Assembly: GCA_964422205.1 (NCBI GenBank)
Contig: CAYRAI010000013.1
Span: forward strand, 1 to 52,987
DNA: 52,987 nucleotides
Direction of reading: 5' to 3'
DNA from: CAZNYN01 sp964422205
GTDB taxonomy: Bacteria; Synergistota; Synergistia; Synergistales; Synergistaceae
The notes under the pieces were generated by a model. That model was not told where the DNA came from. It ran no database searches and worked only from the letters and a program-made list of their open reading frames with translations. Of the stretch, positions 25,804-34,902 are shown in pieces (position 1 is the stretch's first letter; each line of letters opens with the position of its first letter). Position numbers and translations under genes: made by a program.

Positions 25804-26223
25804 ATAAATTTTTATATGCAAAAACAAAATGCTGCTTTCAAACACATAGTGTGAGAAACTTATCACACGTGTCACATGAAACATATTAGATTTCGAGCTT
25901 ATGAACAAACACTGAATGCGAAAAATTTCCAAATATCTAGTGAGGTATCTGTCTTCAAAACATTTCTAAAGCCCTGTGGCATTCCGGTAATAAGTTTTTT
26001 ACAAAATTTTTGCTTGGCGCGGCTATCAAGGACTGGGTTATAATAGAGGTGATGTTATTAGGTTAGATATCAAAAATACGCACAATTATATGCCAACCGT
26101 TTTGAATGTTATATTACAATTGTGATCAATCAATATACAAGATATTTAGTGGCTACAGAAGATTTTAAATCTTCTGCATGCCTATTTACTGACATAATAA
26201 ATATATGTTATGAGGTGTTTTAA
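25804..26223 (+). other. AT-rich spacer upstream of the AlbA_2 gene
   Basis: No supportable gene. A TTGGCG-N19-TATAAT promoter-like pair (26014-26044) points to the downstream gene, followed by an unusually long leader of about 170 bases. A perfect 10-1-10 inverted repeat (CAGAAGATTT-T-AAATCTTCTG) at 26156-26176 lies within it. The one-base centre makes it more operator-like than a terminator. Confidence 0.45.
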
Positions 26224-27993
26224 ATGGAAATAACCATAGAAAACCTTAAAAATTACCGAGAATCAGAAAACAAAATAGAATTCAAAAAAGGAGAAAACGG
26301 TAACATTTCATATAATGGTGCAGATAAGCAGAAACCTAAGGATAGACGACGGAGTATATTAGGATATGTCACGGCACTTTGCAATGAAAAAGGTGGGGCT
26401 TTAGTGATCGGAATGTCTGATCAATATCCTCATAAAGTTGTTGGGACGAAACAGTGTATTAATGGGATCGGAAAACTGGAATCAGATATATATCGCGACA
26501 CACGCATTCGTGTATCAGTAAGGGAATTATATGATGAAGATAAGAGAGTACTTGTTATAGAAATTCCATCGCGCCCTTCAGGTCAGGTCTTCAAATTTGA
26601 GGATGTCGCCTTAATGCGTGTAGGAGAAGAATTATTACCAATGTCGGATGCATACTATCTGCAAATTCTTCAGGAACAAGAACCTGATTTCTCTGAACAT
26701 ATCTGTAATGAAGCTGACATTTCAGACCTTGACTCTGTCGCCATAGAAATAATGAAGCAAAAATATGCAAAAAAGCAGAACAACAGACAGTTCCTCACTC
26801 TAAGTAATTCACAAATATTAAATGACTTAGCCCTTATAGTAGGTAACAAAGTGACAAATGCTGCTATCATTCTTTTGGGCAAAGAAAATGTCATTCGTAA
26901 AATAATGCCTCAAGCAGCTATAATGCTGGAATATCGTAGTTCTGAAGCCCAGATTCCTTTTGACAATCGGCAAGAATATCACACTCCTTTTTTCATTACT
27001 ATAGATAAACTTTGGGATAACATTAATCTACGCAACAATTCTTTAAAAATAAAGGAAGGCCCTTATATATTTGATATTCCTTATTTTAATGAAGAAGTTG
27101 TCCGTGAGGCGCTCAATAACGCTATTACTCACCGAGACTATCGTAACAACAGCGAGGTAGTCATAAAACAATATCCACAGAAAATGATAATAACCAATAT
27201 GGGTGGGTTTCCTATAGGAATCAACATTGAGAACATACTAACAGCCCCAAGCACTCCAAGAAACAGGCTCTTGGCTGATGTGCTGTCAAAAACAGGTATA
27301 GTTGAACGATCGGGTCAAGGTATCGATAAGATATTCTTTAATACACTATCTGAGGGAAAAGACTTGCCGGACTATGCAAACAGCGATTGTTTCAAAGTCG
27401 AGCTTGTATTATCCTCTGTTATTCGCGATAAGGCTTTTGCAATGTTTATAGAGTCTACCCAGAATAGTTTACCTGAAGAAGATAGACTCTCCGTTTTTGA
27501 TGTATTAACTCTAACAAAAATACGCAATGGCTCGCTTATTAAGGAGCTTAACAAAGAATGTGTTAAAAAATTAACTTCACTTAATCTTATTGAAAAAACG
27601 GGGAGAACCAGAGCTTCACATTATATTTTATCGCAAAAATACTACGAATTAACCAACAATAAAACTGAATATTTTAATAAAATATTCTGGAACATGCAAC
27701 AGTCATTTACATTAGTACAAAATTTTCTTCAAAAAAATACGAATGCCAAAATGGGGGATTTTGTTAAACTCTTTGATTCACATATTACACGTAAACAAGT
27801 AAGAAAATATATTGCAATATTTCTAAAAAATGGATTCCTCACATCAAATGGTAAAGGAAAAGCAACCTACTATCAATTGAGTGACAACTACAAAGTACAG
27901 GCCGAGCTGCTGGAGAGAGCAATGCAGCTCGGGTTAAAAGCCCTGCAAAGTGAAGACGACAAACTTAAACTTGGGAATGGTCAAAGAACATAA
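26224..27993 (+). CDS. AlbA_2 (Schlafen-like) plus HATPase-like ATP-binding protein
   Basis: A 589-residue protein of the broad 'AlbA_2-domain / ATP-binding transcriptional regulator' group. The N-terminal part (about 1-130) has the AlbA_2 hallmarks: an early ExxEFK, GGALVIGMSD and a later VLVIEIPSRPSGQVFK. The central part carries GHKL-ATPase-like boxes: VVREALNNAITHRDY, an N-box, then TPRNRLLADVLSKTGIVERSGQGIDKI. The C-terminus contains winged-helix-like segments. Its DNA is distinctly AT-richer than the neighbours and it lies between 28-bp direct repeats, which suggests acquisition. Members occur as solitary accessory genes and some in defence loci; the function here is unknown. Confidence 0.82.
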   Translation: MEITIENLKNYRESENKIEFKKGENGNISYNGADKQKPKDRRRSILGYVTALCNEKGGALVIGMSDQYPHKVVGTKQCINGIGKLESDIYRDTRIRVSVRELYDEDKRVLVIEIPSRPSGQVFKFEDVALMRVGEELLPMSDAYYLQILQEQEPDFSEHICNEADISDLDSVAIEIMKQKYAKKQNNRQFLTLSNSQILNDLALIVGNKVTNAAIILLGKENVIRKIMPQAAIMLEYRSSEAQIPFDNRQEYHTPFFITIDKLWDNINLRNNSLKIKEGPYIFDIPYFNEEVVREALNNAITHRDYRNNSEVVIKQYPQKMIITNMGGFPIGINIENILTAPSTPRNRLLADVLSKTGIVERSGQGIDKIFFNTLSEGKDLPDYANSDCFKVELVLSSVIRDKAFAMFIESTQNSLPEEDRLSVFDVLTLTKIRNGSLIKELNKECVKKLTSLNLIEKTGRTRASHYILSQKYYELTNNKTEYFNKIFWNMQQSFTLVQNFLQKNTNAKMGDFVKLFDSHITRKQVRKYIAIFLKNGFLTSNGKGKATYYQLSDNYKVQAELLERAMQLGLKALQSEDDKLKLGNGQRT

Positions 27994-28052
27994 AAACAAC
28001 CTTGAACTCGAACGTTCCTGCAATGTTGACAAAAAACTTCATTTTTGACACC

Positions 28053-28246
28053 TTTTGTCACATTGGCATGTCGTTTGAATAGGGCCAAAAAAAACACATA
28101 ATAGGGCCAGAAATACAGCATATCTAGCCACGTTTGCAAAAAAAATACTGATTACGACGTACTTTCTGACACCGGCGTGTCGTTTGAAAAGGGGAGGAAA
28201 CGGCACATAAAAGGGCCGGAAATACAGTCTGACCGATTTTTGCAAA
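28053..28246. repeat. Two imperfect tandem copies of a ~90-bp unit
   Basis: Copy A (about 28053-28140) and copy B (about 28163-28246) share GGCRTGTCGTTTGAAWAGGG, a CACATAAWAGGGCCRGAAATACAG-like stretch and a terminal TTTGCAAA, offset by 106-109 bases. Copy B runs directly into the right-hand 28-bp repeat. No gene is seen in 27994-28252. Confidence 0.7.
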
Positions 28247-28265
28247 TACCTTTTAGCTTGTTTTT
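28238..28265. repeat. 28-bp direct repeat, right copy
   Basis: Partner of 25702-25729 (27 of 28 bases identical). It covers the stop codon and last codons of rarD, so the left copy may be a duplicated fragment of this gene end. Confidence 0.75.
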
Positions 28266-29146
28266 GCTTGGTTAGGTGATTTGTTTACTGCGGCGTTGAA
28301 GGTGTAGAGGCCCAGAGCGGCCCAGATGAAGGCGAAGGAGGCAAGGCGTGACGGGGCCATTGTTTCGTGGTATATGAAATTGCCTATTATGAATGTTATG
28401 GACGGAGAGAGGTACTGTACAAAACCTACAGTAGTAAGAGGCACATACCTCATTGCGACCGCGAAGAGAGCCAGCGGTATTGTTGTGATTATGCCTGTGC
28501 CTGCAAGCAGCAGAGTTGTTGAGGCTGAATAGGGAAATGAGGCAAGCCCAGATGTCTGCAGGTGTATAAGCCATAATAGAGCTGGAGGTGTCACTGTGAG
28601 GGTTTCTATGAGCAATCCAGCCATAGGATCTATAGAGACTGTCTTTTTGAGGACTGAGTAGAATCCGAATGAGAAGGCAAGGCCAAGAGATACAAATGGT
28701 ATCTTTCCGGCAGATACAATCTCCACTCCGACTCCTAGGAATACAAGAACAACAGCTCCGTACTGCAGGCGCGATAATTTTTCGCTGAAGCAGAACATTC
28801 CAAACATCATGCTGACAAGAGGATTTATGAAGTATCCGAGGCTTGTCTCCAGGATGCGCCCGTCGTTTACGGCCCATATGTAGAGCCACCAGTTAAAGGA
28901 TATGAGCACACCGCCTGCCATAAGTTTGAGAGCGGCTATTTTCCGGTTTCGGATAAAATCAGTGACTAAGTGCCACCTGCCTTTGCATAGTGTATATATA
29001 AGAGAGGCAGCCGCCGACCACAATATTCTGTGAGCAAGAATTTCTATTGAGCCAAGAGAGGCAAGCGCCTTCCAGTATATCGGAAGCACTCCCCACATGA
29101 AATAGGCAGAAAAAAGCATGATTATTCCTTTTTTGACATTCCCCAT
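28253..29146 (-). CDS. rarD: RarD-type EamA permease
   Basis: A 297-residue membrane protein with ten predicted helices. The motifs GVLPIYWKALASLGSIEILAHRILWS, SFNWWLYIWAV, TSLGYFINPL and FVQYLSPSITF are hallmark RarD sequences. RarD is a drug/metabolite-family exporter of unclear natural substrate. A purine-rich ribosome site (GGGG) lies rather far (about 14 bases) from the ATG; the ATG ten codons in is an alternative. Its 3' end overlaps the right direct repeat. It is unrelated by operon to the genes on either side. Confidence 0.9.
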   Translation of the reverse strand: MGNVKKGIIMLFSAYFMWGVLPIYWKALASLGSIEILAHRILWSAAASLIYTLCKGRWHLVTDFIRNRKIAALKLMAGGVLISFNWWLYIWAVNDGRILETSLGYFINPLVSMMFGMFCFSEKLSRLQYGAVVLVFLGVGVEIVSAGKIPFVSLGLAFSFGFYSVLKKTVSIDPMAGLLIETLTVTPPALLWLIHLQTSGLASFPYSASTTLLLAGTGIITTIPLALFAVAMRYVPLTTVGFVQYLSPSITFIIGNFIYHETMAPSRLASFAFIWAALGLYTFNAAVNKSPNQAKTS

Positions 29147-29332
29147 GAGTTATCAGCCGACTTCCCCTTTATACTGTTATCCTGATTATATTATACGCCA
29201 TATTATGATGTCTCGATTTTTGACACATTTTAAAAAATTAAAAATTTGTTTGTCTATCATTCCATGATTTATGGTAAACTTATCAGATATTCATATGCCA
29301 TTATTTAGGCGGAACGGAAGGAAGTACTTTAC

Positions 29333-30538
29333 ATGTCTGATCAATTGAAGGCATCAAATCTGGGAGCACAGCTTCTTGCTGAGACGGAAAGTATTAATTT
29401 TGAAATGCTGGACTGGCGGAGGGATTTTCACCAATTCCCCGAAATCGCCTTTGAGGAAAATATTACAGCATCAAAAATTACACGAGTTCTCAAATCAATT
29501 GACGGGATGAAAGTCATCTCCGGCTTTGCCATGCAAACATGCGTTATCGGCATATTAAGAGAGGATCTTCCCGGACCTGCGCTTCTTATGAGAGCAAGCA
29601 TGGATGCTTTAGCTGTTGAGGAGACTACAGGTCTTGCATTTACATCGTGCATGCCGGGGCTTATGCATGCATGCGGGCATGACGCTCACATGGCCTCTCT
29701 TCTCGGAGCGGCTAAGGTTCTTTCCATGCACAAAGCAGATCTTAAGCAAAAAGTTGTATTTCTTTTCCAGCCTGCCGCGGAGGGAAGAGGCGGAGCAAAG
29801 ACTCTTATAGAACAGCACTTCCTTGAGAGCTTTAATATAGGACGGTGTATTGCTCTGCACTGGTGGCCTGAGCTTCCATACGGAGAGCTGTATCTTAGAA
29901 AAGGTGTTCTTACCGCTCTTTCCGATAGAATTCACATAGATATACGCGGAATTGCTGGACATGCCGCAGAACCTCACATGGCGGTAGATCCGATAACAAT
30001 TTCGGCTCATCTTATTGTTGCAATTCAAACCATGCTTTCAAGAGATGTAGACCCAAGAGACCCTGTTGTGGTATCATTCGGCCAGGTTGAGGCGGGTTTC
30101 GCATATAATGCCATCCCTGAACAGGCCAATCTCTGGGGCACACTGAGAGCCTTCAATCCAAAAACAAGAGATTTTATACAGAGCAGAATAGAGACTATGG
30201 CTCCAGCGATAGCTAAGGCTTTCCGCGGTTTAGCCTCTGTTGAATATACAAGAAATTACGCACAGGTTGAAAATGATCCCTCCTTTACTGAACTTATTAC
30301 AAAGATAGGGGTCCCTTTTTTCGGTGAGGACGGAATTAACACTTTGGAACAGCCTTTGCTTTCGGGAGAGGATTTTTCTTTCTTCAGCACTTGCGTTCCG
30401 TCAGTCTTCATGCTGATGGGTACAGGACTTGAGTACCCTCTGCACCATCCGTCATATGACATACCGGAGAGCATGCTTCCTTTCTCCGCGGCTTGGGAAG
30501 CTTATATGGCTCTTTCTTTGCAGCAGTTTCCGCATTAA
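29333..30538 (+). CDS. M20-family amidohydrolase lacking the usual general-base Glu
   Basis: A 401-residue metallo-amidohydrolase of the HipO/IAA-amino-acid hydrolase group (M20D). Metal-site elements are visible: HACGHDAHM, ALHWWPELPYGEL, GIAGHAAEPHMAVDPI and HHPSYDIPES. The motif normally read FQPAEEG is FQPAAEG here, with GCG replacing the first Glu codon. In characterised M20 enzymes the first of the two Glu residues is the general base and the second a metal ligand. It heads an operon with an acyl-CoA synthetase, citC and citX, so it would release an organic acid from an N-acyl amino acid or act as a binding protein. Whether it is catalytic is uncertain. Confidence 0.88.
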   Translation: MSDQLKASNLGAQLLAETESINFEMLDWRRDFHQFPEIAFEENITASKITRVLKSIDGMKVISGFAMQTCVIGILREDLPGPALLMRASMDALAVEETTGLAFTSCMPGLMHACGHDAHMASLLGAAKVLSMHKADLKQKVVFLFQPAAEGRGGAKTLIEQHFLESFNIGRCIALHWWPELPYGELYLRKGVLTALSDRIHIDIRGIAGHAAEPHMAVDPITISAHLIVAIQTMLSRDVDPRDPVVVSFGQVEAGFAYNAIPEQANLWGTLRAFNPKTRDFIQSRIETMAPAIAKAFRGLASVEYTRNYAQVENDPSFTELITKIGVPFFGEDGINTLEQPLLSGEDFSFFSTCVPSVFMLMGTGLEYPLHHPSYDIPESMLPFSAAWEAYMALSLQQFPH

Positions 30539-30576
30539 CAGGCAAGAGCCGCCATTTATTCTTTGGAGGGGATGCT

Positions 30577-32052
30577 TTGACTCCCAGACTGGATAGAGCA
30601 ATAACAGAGACACTGGAAAATCTGCAGGCTGAGCCTTTTATTTGCTGGCAGAATACATGGTGGTCGCGTGGAGCTTTCCTTGAACTTGTTGAGGAATGCG
30701 AGAGCAGACTCGCGGCAAGTCAGTTTAAAGCAGGGCACAGAATAGCCCTGCTGCTTCCGAATTCGCCTATATTACTGGCCGTGGCTGTGGCTATATGGAG
30801 ACTCGGAGGCGCTGTTGTGCCTGTCGATTACAGAGGCGGATATGTTACATTAATAAAACAGCTCAAGCACGCAGATGTGTTCGCGGCTATAACTTTCAGA
30901 GGGTGTTCAAATATTGTCCCTCTAATATCAGAAGAGGGTATACCTTGTATTATTACTGATCTTGACGCTCCTGGCCCTATCATAGCAGGACGTCTTTCTG
31001 ACGAGGAATCCACAGATACAGCCGTAATATTCTATACTTCAGGAACAACTGGAGAGCCTAAGGCGGTACCTCTCACTCACAAGAATCTTATGAGCATCAT
31101 TGACGCATGCGTTGAGCATATAGACACTCTCACCGATGATGATGTTTTTCTCAACGCTCTGCCGAATTTTAACTCTCTTGGCTTTGTCTGCGGTGCCCTT
31201 ATTGCTCTTGTAAAGGGAGCAAGGCAGGTTGTCCTCCAGTCATTTATGCCGCCGGAAGGTGCTCTTAACACTATGAGAAACGCTTCCGTCACAATCGTGC
31301 CTGCTGTCCCCACTATGATATCCCTGCTTATGGGGGCTGCGGCAAGAGGGGTGACTCCGCCCCACACTCTGAGATATATTCTATCGGGGGGAGACAGACT
31401 GCCCCACGATTTCGACAAACGTTCTAGAGATATTTTGGGCGCGCCGGTAATAGAGGGATACGGCCTTACAGAGGCATCGTCGGTCGTGAGCCTCCCACCG
31501 GGAACAGGTAGGAGAAAAGACGGAACAGTAGGCACGCTCCTCTCCTCGGTGGAAGCCCAGATAAGAAGCGACGAAGGTGAAGTACTGCCTGTAGGTTCGG
31601 AAGGACAGCTCTGGATAAGAGGAGACAGCGTGGCATCATGCTACTACCGCAACCCTGCTCTTACGGAAGAGCGTTTTGTCGAAGGATGGTTCAACACTTG
31701 CGACATAGCTAGGTTTGACTCTGACGGCTATCTCTCTTTGGTGGGAAGAACAAGCGATGTTATGTTTGTCGGAGGCTTTAAAGTTTACGCTCAGGAGATT
31801 GAGAAGGTTCTGCTTGAACATCCTTCCGTCGCGGAAGTGGCTGTAATAGGAGTTCCTCGCTCTATAACCGGCGAGATAGTAAAGGCCTTTGTCGTGCTTA
31901 AAGCCGGAGAAAAGGTTACTTCGAGAGAATTGCTCGACTCATGCAGAAAGAAGCTTTCATACTATAAAGTTCCGAGAATCTTGGAGTTCGTGGACAAAAT
32001 GCCGCGTTCCAGCATAGGTGAGATTCTTAAGAGGAAATTGGAAAAGGACTAA
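30577..32052 (+). CDS. AMP-forming acyl-CoA synthetase / ligase
   Basis: About 491 residues of the ANL adenylating superfamily, activating a carboxylic acid to acyl-CoA through an acyl-AMP. Visible motifs: P-loop-like YTSGTTGEPKAVPLTH, EGYGLTEASS, the hinge region WFNTCDIARFDSDGYLSLVGRTSDV and the C-terminal Lys region PRSSIGEILKRKL. The TTG at 30577 is chosen as start because GGAGGG lies six bases before it; a longer in-frame extension overlaps the M20 gene and has no ribosome site. Five bases separate its stop from citC. It may activate the acid released by the M20 enzyme. Confidence 0.88.
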   Translation: MTPRLDRAITETLENLQAEPFICWQNTWWSRGAFLELVEECESRLAASQFKAGHRIALLLPNSPILLAVAVAIWRLGGAVVPVDYRGGYVTLIKQLKHADVFAAITFRGCSNIVPLISEEGIPCIITDLDAPGPIIAGRLSDEESTDTAVIFYTSGTTGEPKAVPLTHKNLMSIIDACVEHIDTLTDDDVFLNALPNFNSLGFVCGALIALVKGARQVVLQSFMPPEGALNTMRNASVTIVPAVPTMISLLMGAAARGVTPPHTLRYILSGGDRLPHDFDKRSRDILGAPVIEGYGLTEASSVVSLPPGTGRRKDGTVGTLLSSVEAQIRSDEGEVLPVGSEGQLWIRGDSVASCYYRNPALTEERFVEGWFNTCDIARFDSDGYLSLVGRTSDVMFVGGFKVYAQEIEKVLLEHPSVAEVAVIGVPRSITGEIVKAFVVLKAGEKVTSRELLDSCRKKLSYYKVPRILEFVDKMPRSSIGEILKRKLEKD

Positions 32053-32057
32053 ATAAA

Positions 32058-33098
32058 ATGTTTGGTTTTGAGTGCCGCACGGCAAAAGACCTCCTGCCCT
32101 ATGAGAAAGAGGCCGTCTGTGAGCTTTTGCATTCTCACGGCCTTACATACGAAGGCAATCCGGATGCCACAGTTATTGTGGAGGATTCGTCCGAAAATTT
32201 GGCTGCTACAGCAAGCATAGAGGGTAATGTAATAAAGATGGTTGCCTCCGATCCAATGTATCAGGAGGCCGGTCTTGCCGGGATTGTTGTATCCGCTGTT
32301 ATTCAGTATGCGCGGGAGCATGGCATTTTTCATCTCTTTCTCTACACAAAACCGGATATGGCAGAAAAGTTCTCATATCTCGGTTTTTCGGAGCTTGCAG
32401 GGACATCCAGTGCTGTACTTATGGAATCGGGACTTCCCTCTTCTTCTGATTACATCAAAAGTTTAGACGAATATAAAAGCAATGAAGCTCCTTTCGGAGC
32501 TATTGTGATGAACTGCAATCCCTTTACAAAGGGACATAGATATCTAATAGAAAAAGCCGCCTCACAGTGCTCCTCTCTCTATGTCATAGCTGTTGAAGAG
32601 GACATATCAGATTTTCCTTTCAAAGACAGAATAGCCCTCATCAGAGAGGGGATATGCGGGCTGAATAATGTAAAAGTTATTCCAAGCGGCGGATACGCTG
32701 TCTCGCGAGCAACATTTCCTTCATACTTTTTAAAAGACAGGGGCAGCGACTCTGTCTCATCTGTTCAGGCGGAGCTAGATGTCACTCTTTTTGCAAATCT
32801 CTTTGTTCCGGCTCTTAAAATTACGGAGCGATTTGTAGGAACGGAGCCTTTCTGCGCCACAACAAAAATTTACAATGATAAAATGAAAGAAATTCTGCCG
32901 AAAAGAGGCGTCACTGTAACGGAGATAGAACGAATCTCTGACAAAGGTGCCGTGCCAATCTCAGCATCCCGCGTCAGAGAGGCTATCAAAAACGGGAAGA
33001 AGGATATTTTAGAGGAACTTCTGCCCAAAACAACTTTAGACTACCTTGCGTCACAGAAGGGTATTGAAGTTATCAAAAAGATAAGGAGCAAAATATGA
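32058..33098 (+). CDS. citC: Citrate-lyase ligase (acetate:holo-ACP ligase)
   Basis: A 346-residue CitC homologue, which acetylates the thiol of the citrate-lyase acyl carrier protein with ATP and acetate. An N-terminal GNAT-like domain (about 1-125) precedes a nucleotidyl-transferase domain with NCNPFTKGHRYLIEKA and the ISASRVREAI motif. The stop overlaps citX (ATGA), and the length is normal. No citD, citE or citF is in the window, so its target lies elsewhere or is a citrate-lyase-like complex for another acid. Confidence 0.93.
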   Translation: MFGFECRTAKDLLPYEKEAVCELLHSHGLTYEGNPDATVIVEDSSENLAATASIEGNVIKMVASDPMYQEAGLAGIVVSAVIQYAREHGIFHLFLYTKPDMAEKFSYLGFSELAGTSSAVLMESGLPSSSDYIKSLDEYKSNEAPFGAIVMNCNPFTKGHRYLIEKAASQCSSLYVIAVEEDISDFPFKDRIALIREGICGLNNVKVIPSGGYAVSRATFPSYFLKDRGSDSVSSVQAELDVTLFANLFVPALKITERFVGTEPFCATTKIYNDKMKEILPKRGVTVTEIERISDKGAVPISASRVREAIKNGKKDILEELLPKTTLDYLASQKGIEVIKKIRSKI

Positions 33099-33625
33099 TA
33101 CTGCCGCTTGAATCTGTCCTGAACGGACGGGAAGAACGGGCTTTGAAGCAGAGAGAACTGCTTTTGAGTATGCACGAAAGTTTTTCTGCCATGGAGAGAG
33201 ACGCGGGTTTTATATGCCAGATAGCCCTTAATGTCCCGGGCTATCCCAAAAGAATTCCAAACGATGAAGAAGCTGTATGCCAATTTACAAAGCTCTTTCT
33301 GGACGAGTTTGAAGAACCTTTTATCAAAGATTTGTGCTTAATAAACGGAGCAGGATACTGCTGGATCGGTGTCTTTGAAGGCGACAGAGAAGAAGCGCTC
33401 AGAGCGAAAATGTGCGCTGTCGAGCTTGAAGAGAGGCTCAGAGCAGGAAGAGTCTTTGACATCGACATAATAACCAAGGACGGTGCGATATCAAGAAAAG
33501 ACGTAGGGCTTCCCCCAAGAAAGTGTTTCTTCTGCGGCAACGACGCTAAAATATGCTCGAAAGAAAGAGCCCACTACCTTCCCGCACTAAGAAATCACGT
33601 TGTACTTGCTCTGCTGGAAATATAA
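33095..33625 (+). CDS. citX: Holo-citrate-lyase synthase (prosthetic group transferase)
   Basis: A 176-residue CitX, which attaches the phosphoribosyl-dephospho-CoA prosthetic group to the citrate-lyase carrier protein. Diagnostic motifs are GRVFDIDIITKDG, ISRKDVGLPPRKCFFCGNDAKIC and the trailing ARSR-like region KERAHYLP. Translation is coupled to citC by a four-base overlap. CitG, which makes the prosthetic group precursor, is not adjacent. Confidence 0.93.
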   Translation: MILPLESVLNGREERALKQRELLLSMHESFSAMERDAGFICQIALNVPGYPKRIPNDEEAVCQFTKLFLDEFEEPFIKDLCLINGAGYCWIGVFEGDREEALRAKMCAVELEERLRAGRVFDIDIITKDGAISRKDVGLPPRKCFFCGNDAKICSKERAHYLPALRNHVVLALLEI

Positions 33626-33660
33626 AGAGCGGAGCTGAAGAATAAGCTCCGCTCTCTTTT
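33626..33660. terminator. Bidirectional terminator
   Basis: An 11-bp perfect stem (AGAGCGGAGCT / AGCTCCGCTCT) with an 8-nt loop and CTTTTCTC after it starts one base after the citX stop. It serves the convergent citX and M20 genes. Confidence 0.85.
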
Positions 33661-33676
33661 CTCCCATTTAACCGGC

Positions 33677-34882
33677 CTAAAAGACTTCCTGAGCTTTTAA
33701 AACCGACATAGCCAGCATAGCAGCCCCGCGAGATATGACGTCATCGTTTACGGTGAATTTCGGATGGTGCTGTCCGAAGTTTGTGCCTTTTGCCTCATCT
33801 CCCAGTCCCAAGAAAAACAGGGCTCCGGGAACGATATCTGTGTAGAGCGAGAAATCCTCCCCTACCATGACAGGAGGGACAGTCACATAAGATTCTTCTC
33901 CGAACATTTCGGATGCCGCCTCTTTTATTATATCCACGGCTCTTGAGTTGTTGCGAACCGAATCATGTCCCTTTCTAAACGAGAAGCCGCATGTGCATCT
34001 CATGCCTTCGCAGGTGCAGGCGGCTATCTTTTCCATCCTCTTTGACGCAAAGTCCAAGGTTTCTTTACTTAAGGTTCTGCAAGTGCCTTCAATAAAGGCC
34101 TTTGACGGAATGATGTTGTACTGAGTTCCCGCCTCTATCTTCCCTATCGTGATAACCAGAGAGTCTATTGCGTCTGTTTCCCTGCTCACTATCTGCTGCC
34201 ATAGGGATGCTATATTGCAGGCTGTCATGATTGGGTCTATAGCAAAATGCGGCTGAGCTCCGTGCCCTCCGCGCCCATTCACTGTGAGGCTGAAAGAGGC
34301 TACTGACGAAGTTACCGGCCCCTCCGCACAGCATATTTTGCCCGCGGGGTAATCTCCCCAGACATGGAGGGCAAATATCACTCCTACTCCGTCAAGAGCG
34401 CCGCTCTCGCGCACAAAGGCAGCTCCCGACTTAAATTCCGGCCCCGGGTAGGAGCGTTCCTCTGCAGGCTGAAATATTAGGCGCACCGGCTTTTTAAGCT
34501 CATCTTTCAGCTCGGACAATATAGACGCAGCGGCAAGGAGAATAGCGGCATGAGCATCGTGTCCGCAGGCGTGAGAGACCCCATCTCTGCATGAACGCCA
34601 TTCATGAGAAGTCTCTTCATTAATTGGAAGGGCATCTATATCGGCGCGCAGAGCCGTGACATCTCCGGGAAGAGAAGAGCCTATTTCGGCTGTCAGCCCC
34701 GTGGAGATAGGACCGAAACCTATTTTTACATTCTCACAGCCGAAACTTTTCAGCTTCTCACTGATAAAGGAGGTTGTCTCATGCTCTTCAAACGACAGTT
34801 CAGGATTGCGGTGCAAAGTTCTGCGCCACGAAACCATATCCGATTCAAGCTTTTTTGCAAGAAAAAGTACCTTTTCCTTCAT
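33677..34882 (-). CDS. M20-family amidohydrolase (HipO/AbgB-like)
   Basis: A 401-residue M20D amidohydrolase with all catalytic elements. HACGHDAHAAILL, FQPAEERS (the Glu-Glu pair intact, unlike the M20 at 29333), ALHVWGDYPAGK, GRGGHGAQPHFAIDPI and HHPKFTVND are present. It should hydrolyse N-acyl or N-aroyl amino acids in the cytoplasm. It starts 20 bases downstream of the FAD oxidoreductase gene on the same strand with a GGAGGAAT site, so the two are co-transcribed. The transcript ends at the 33626-33660 hairpin. Confidence 0.92.
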   Translation of the reverse strand: MKEKVLFLAKKLESDMVSWRRTLHRNPELSFEEHETTSFISEKLKSFGCENVKIGFGPISTGLTAEIGSSLPGDVTALRADIDALPINEETSHEWRSCRDGVSHACGHDAHAAILLAAASILSELKDELKKPVRLIFQPAEERSYPGPEFKSGAAFVRESGALDGVGVIFALHVWGDYPAGKICCAEGPVTSSVASFSLTVNGRGGHGAQPHFAIDPIMTACNIASLWQQIVSRETDAIDSLVITIGKIEAGTQYNIIPSKAFIEGTCRTLSKETLDFASKRMEKIAACTCEGMRCTCGFSFRKGHDSVRNNSRAVDIIKEAASEMFGEESYVTVPPVMVGEDFSLYTDIVPGALFFLGLGDEAKGTNFGQHHPKFTVNDDVISRGAAMLAMSVLKAQEVF

Positions 34883-34902
34883 GATATTCCTCCGCCTTAT
34901 TG

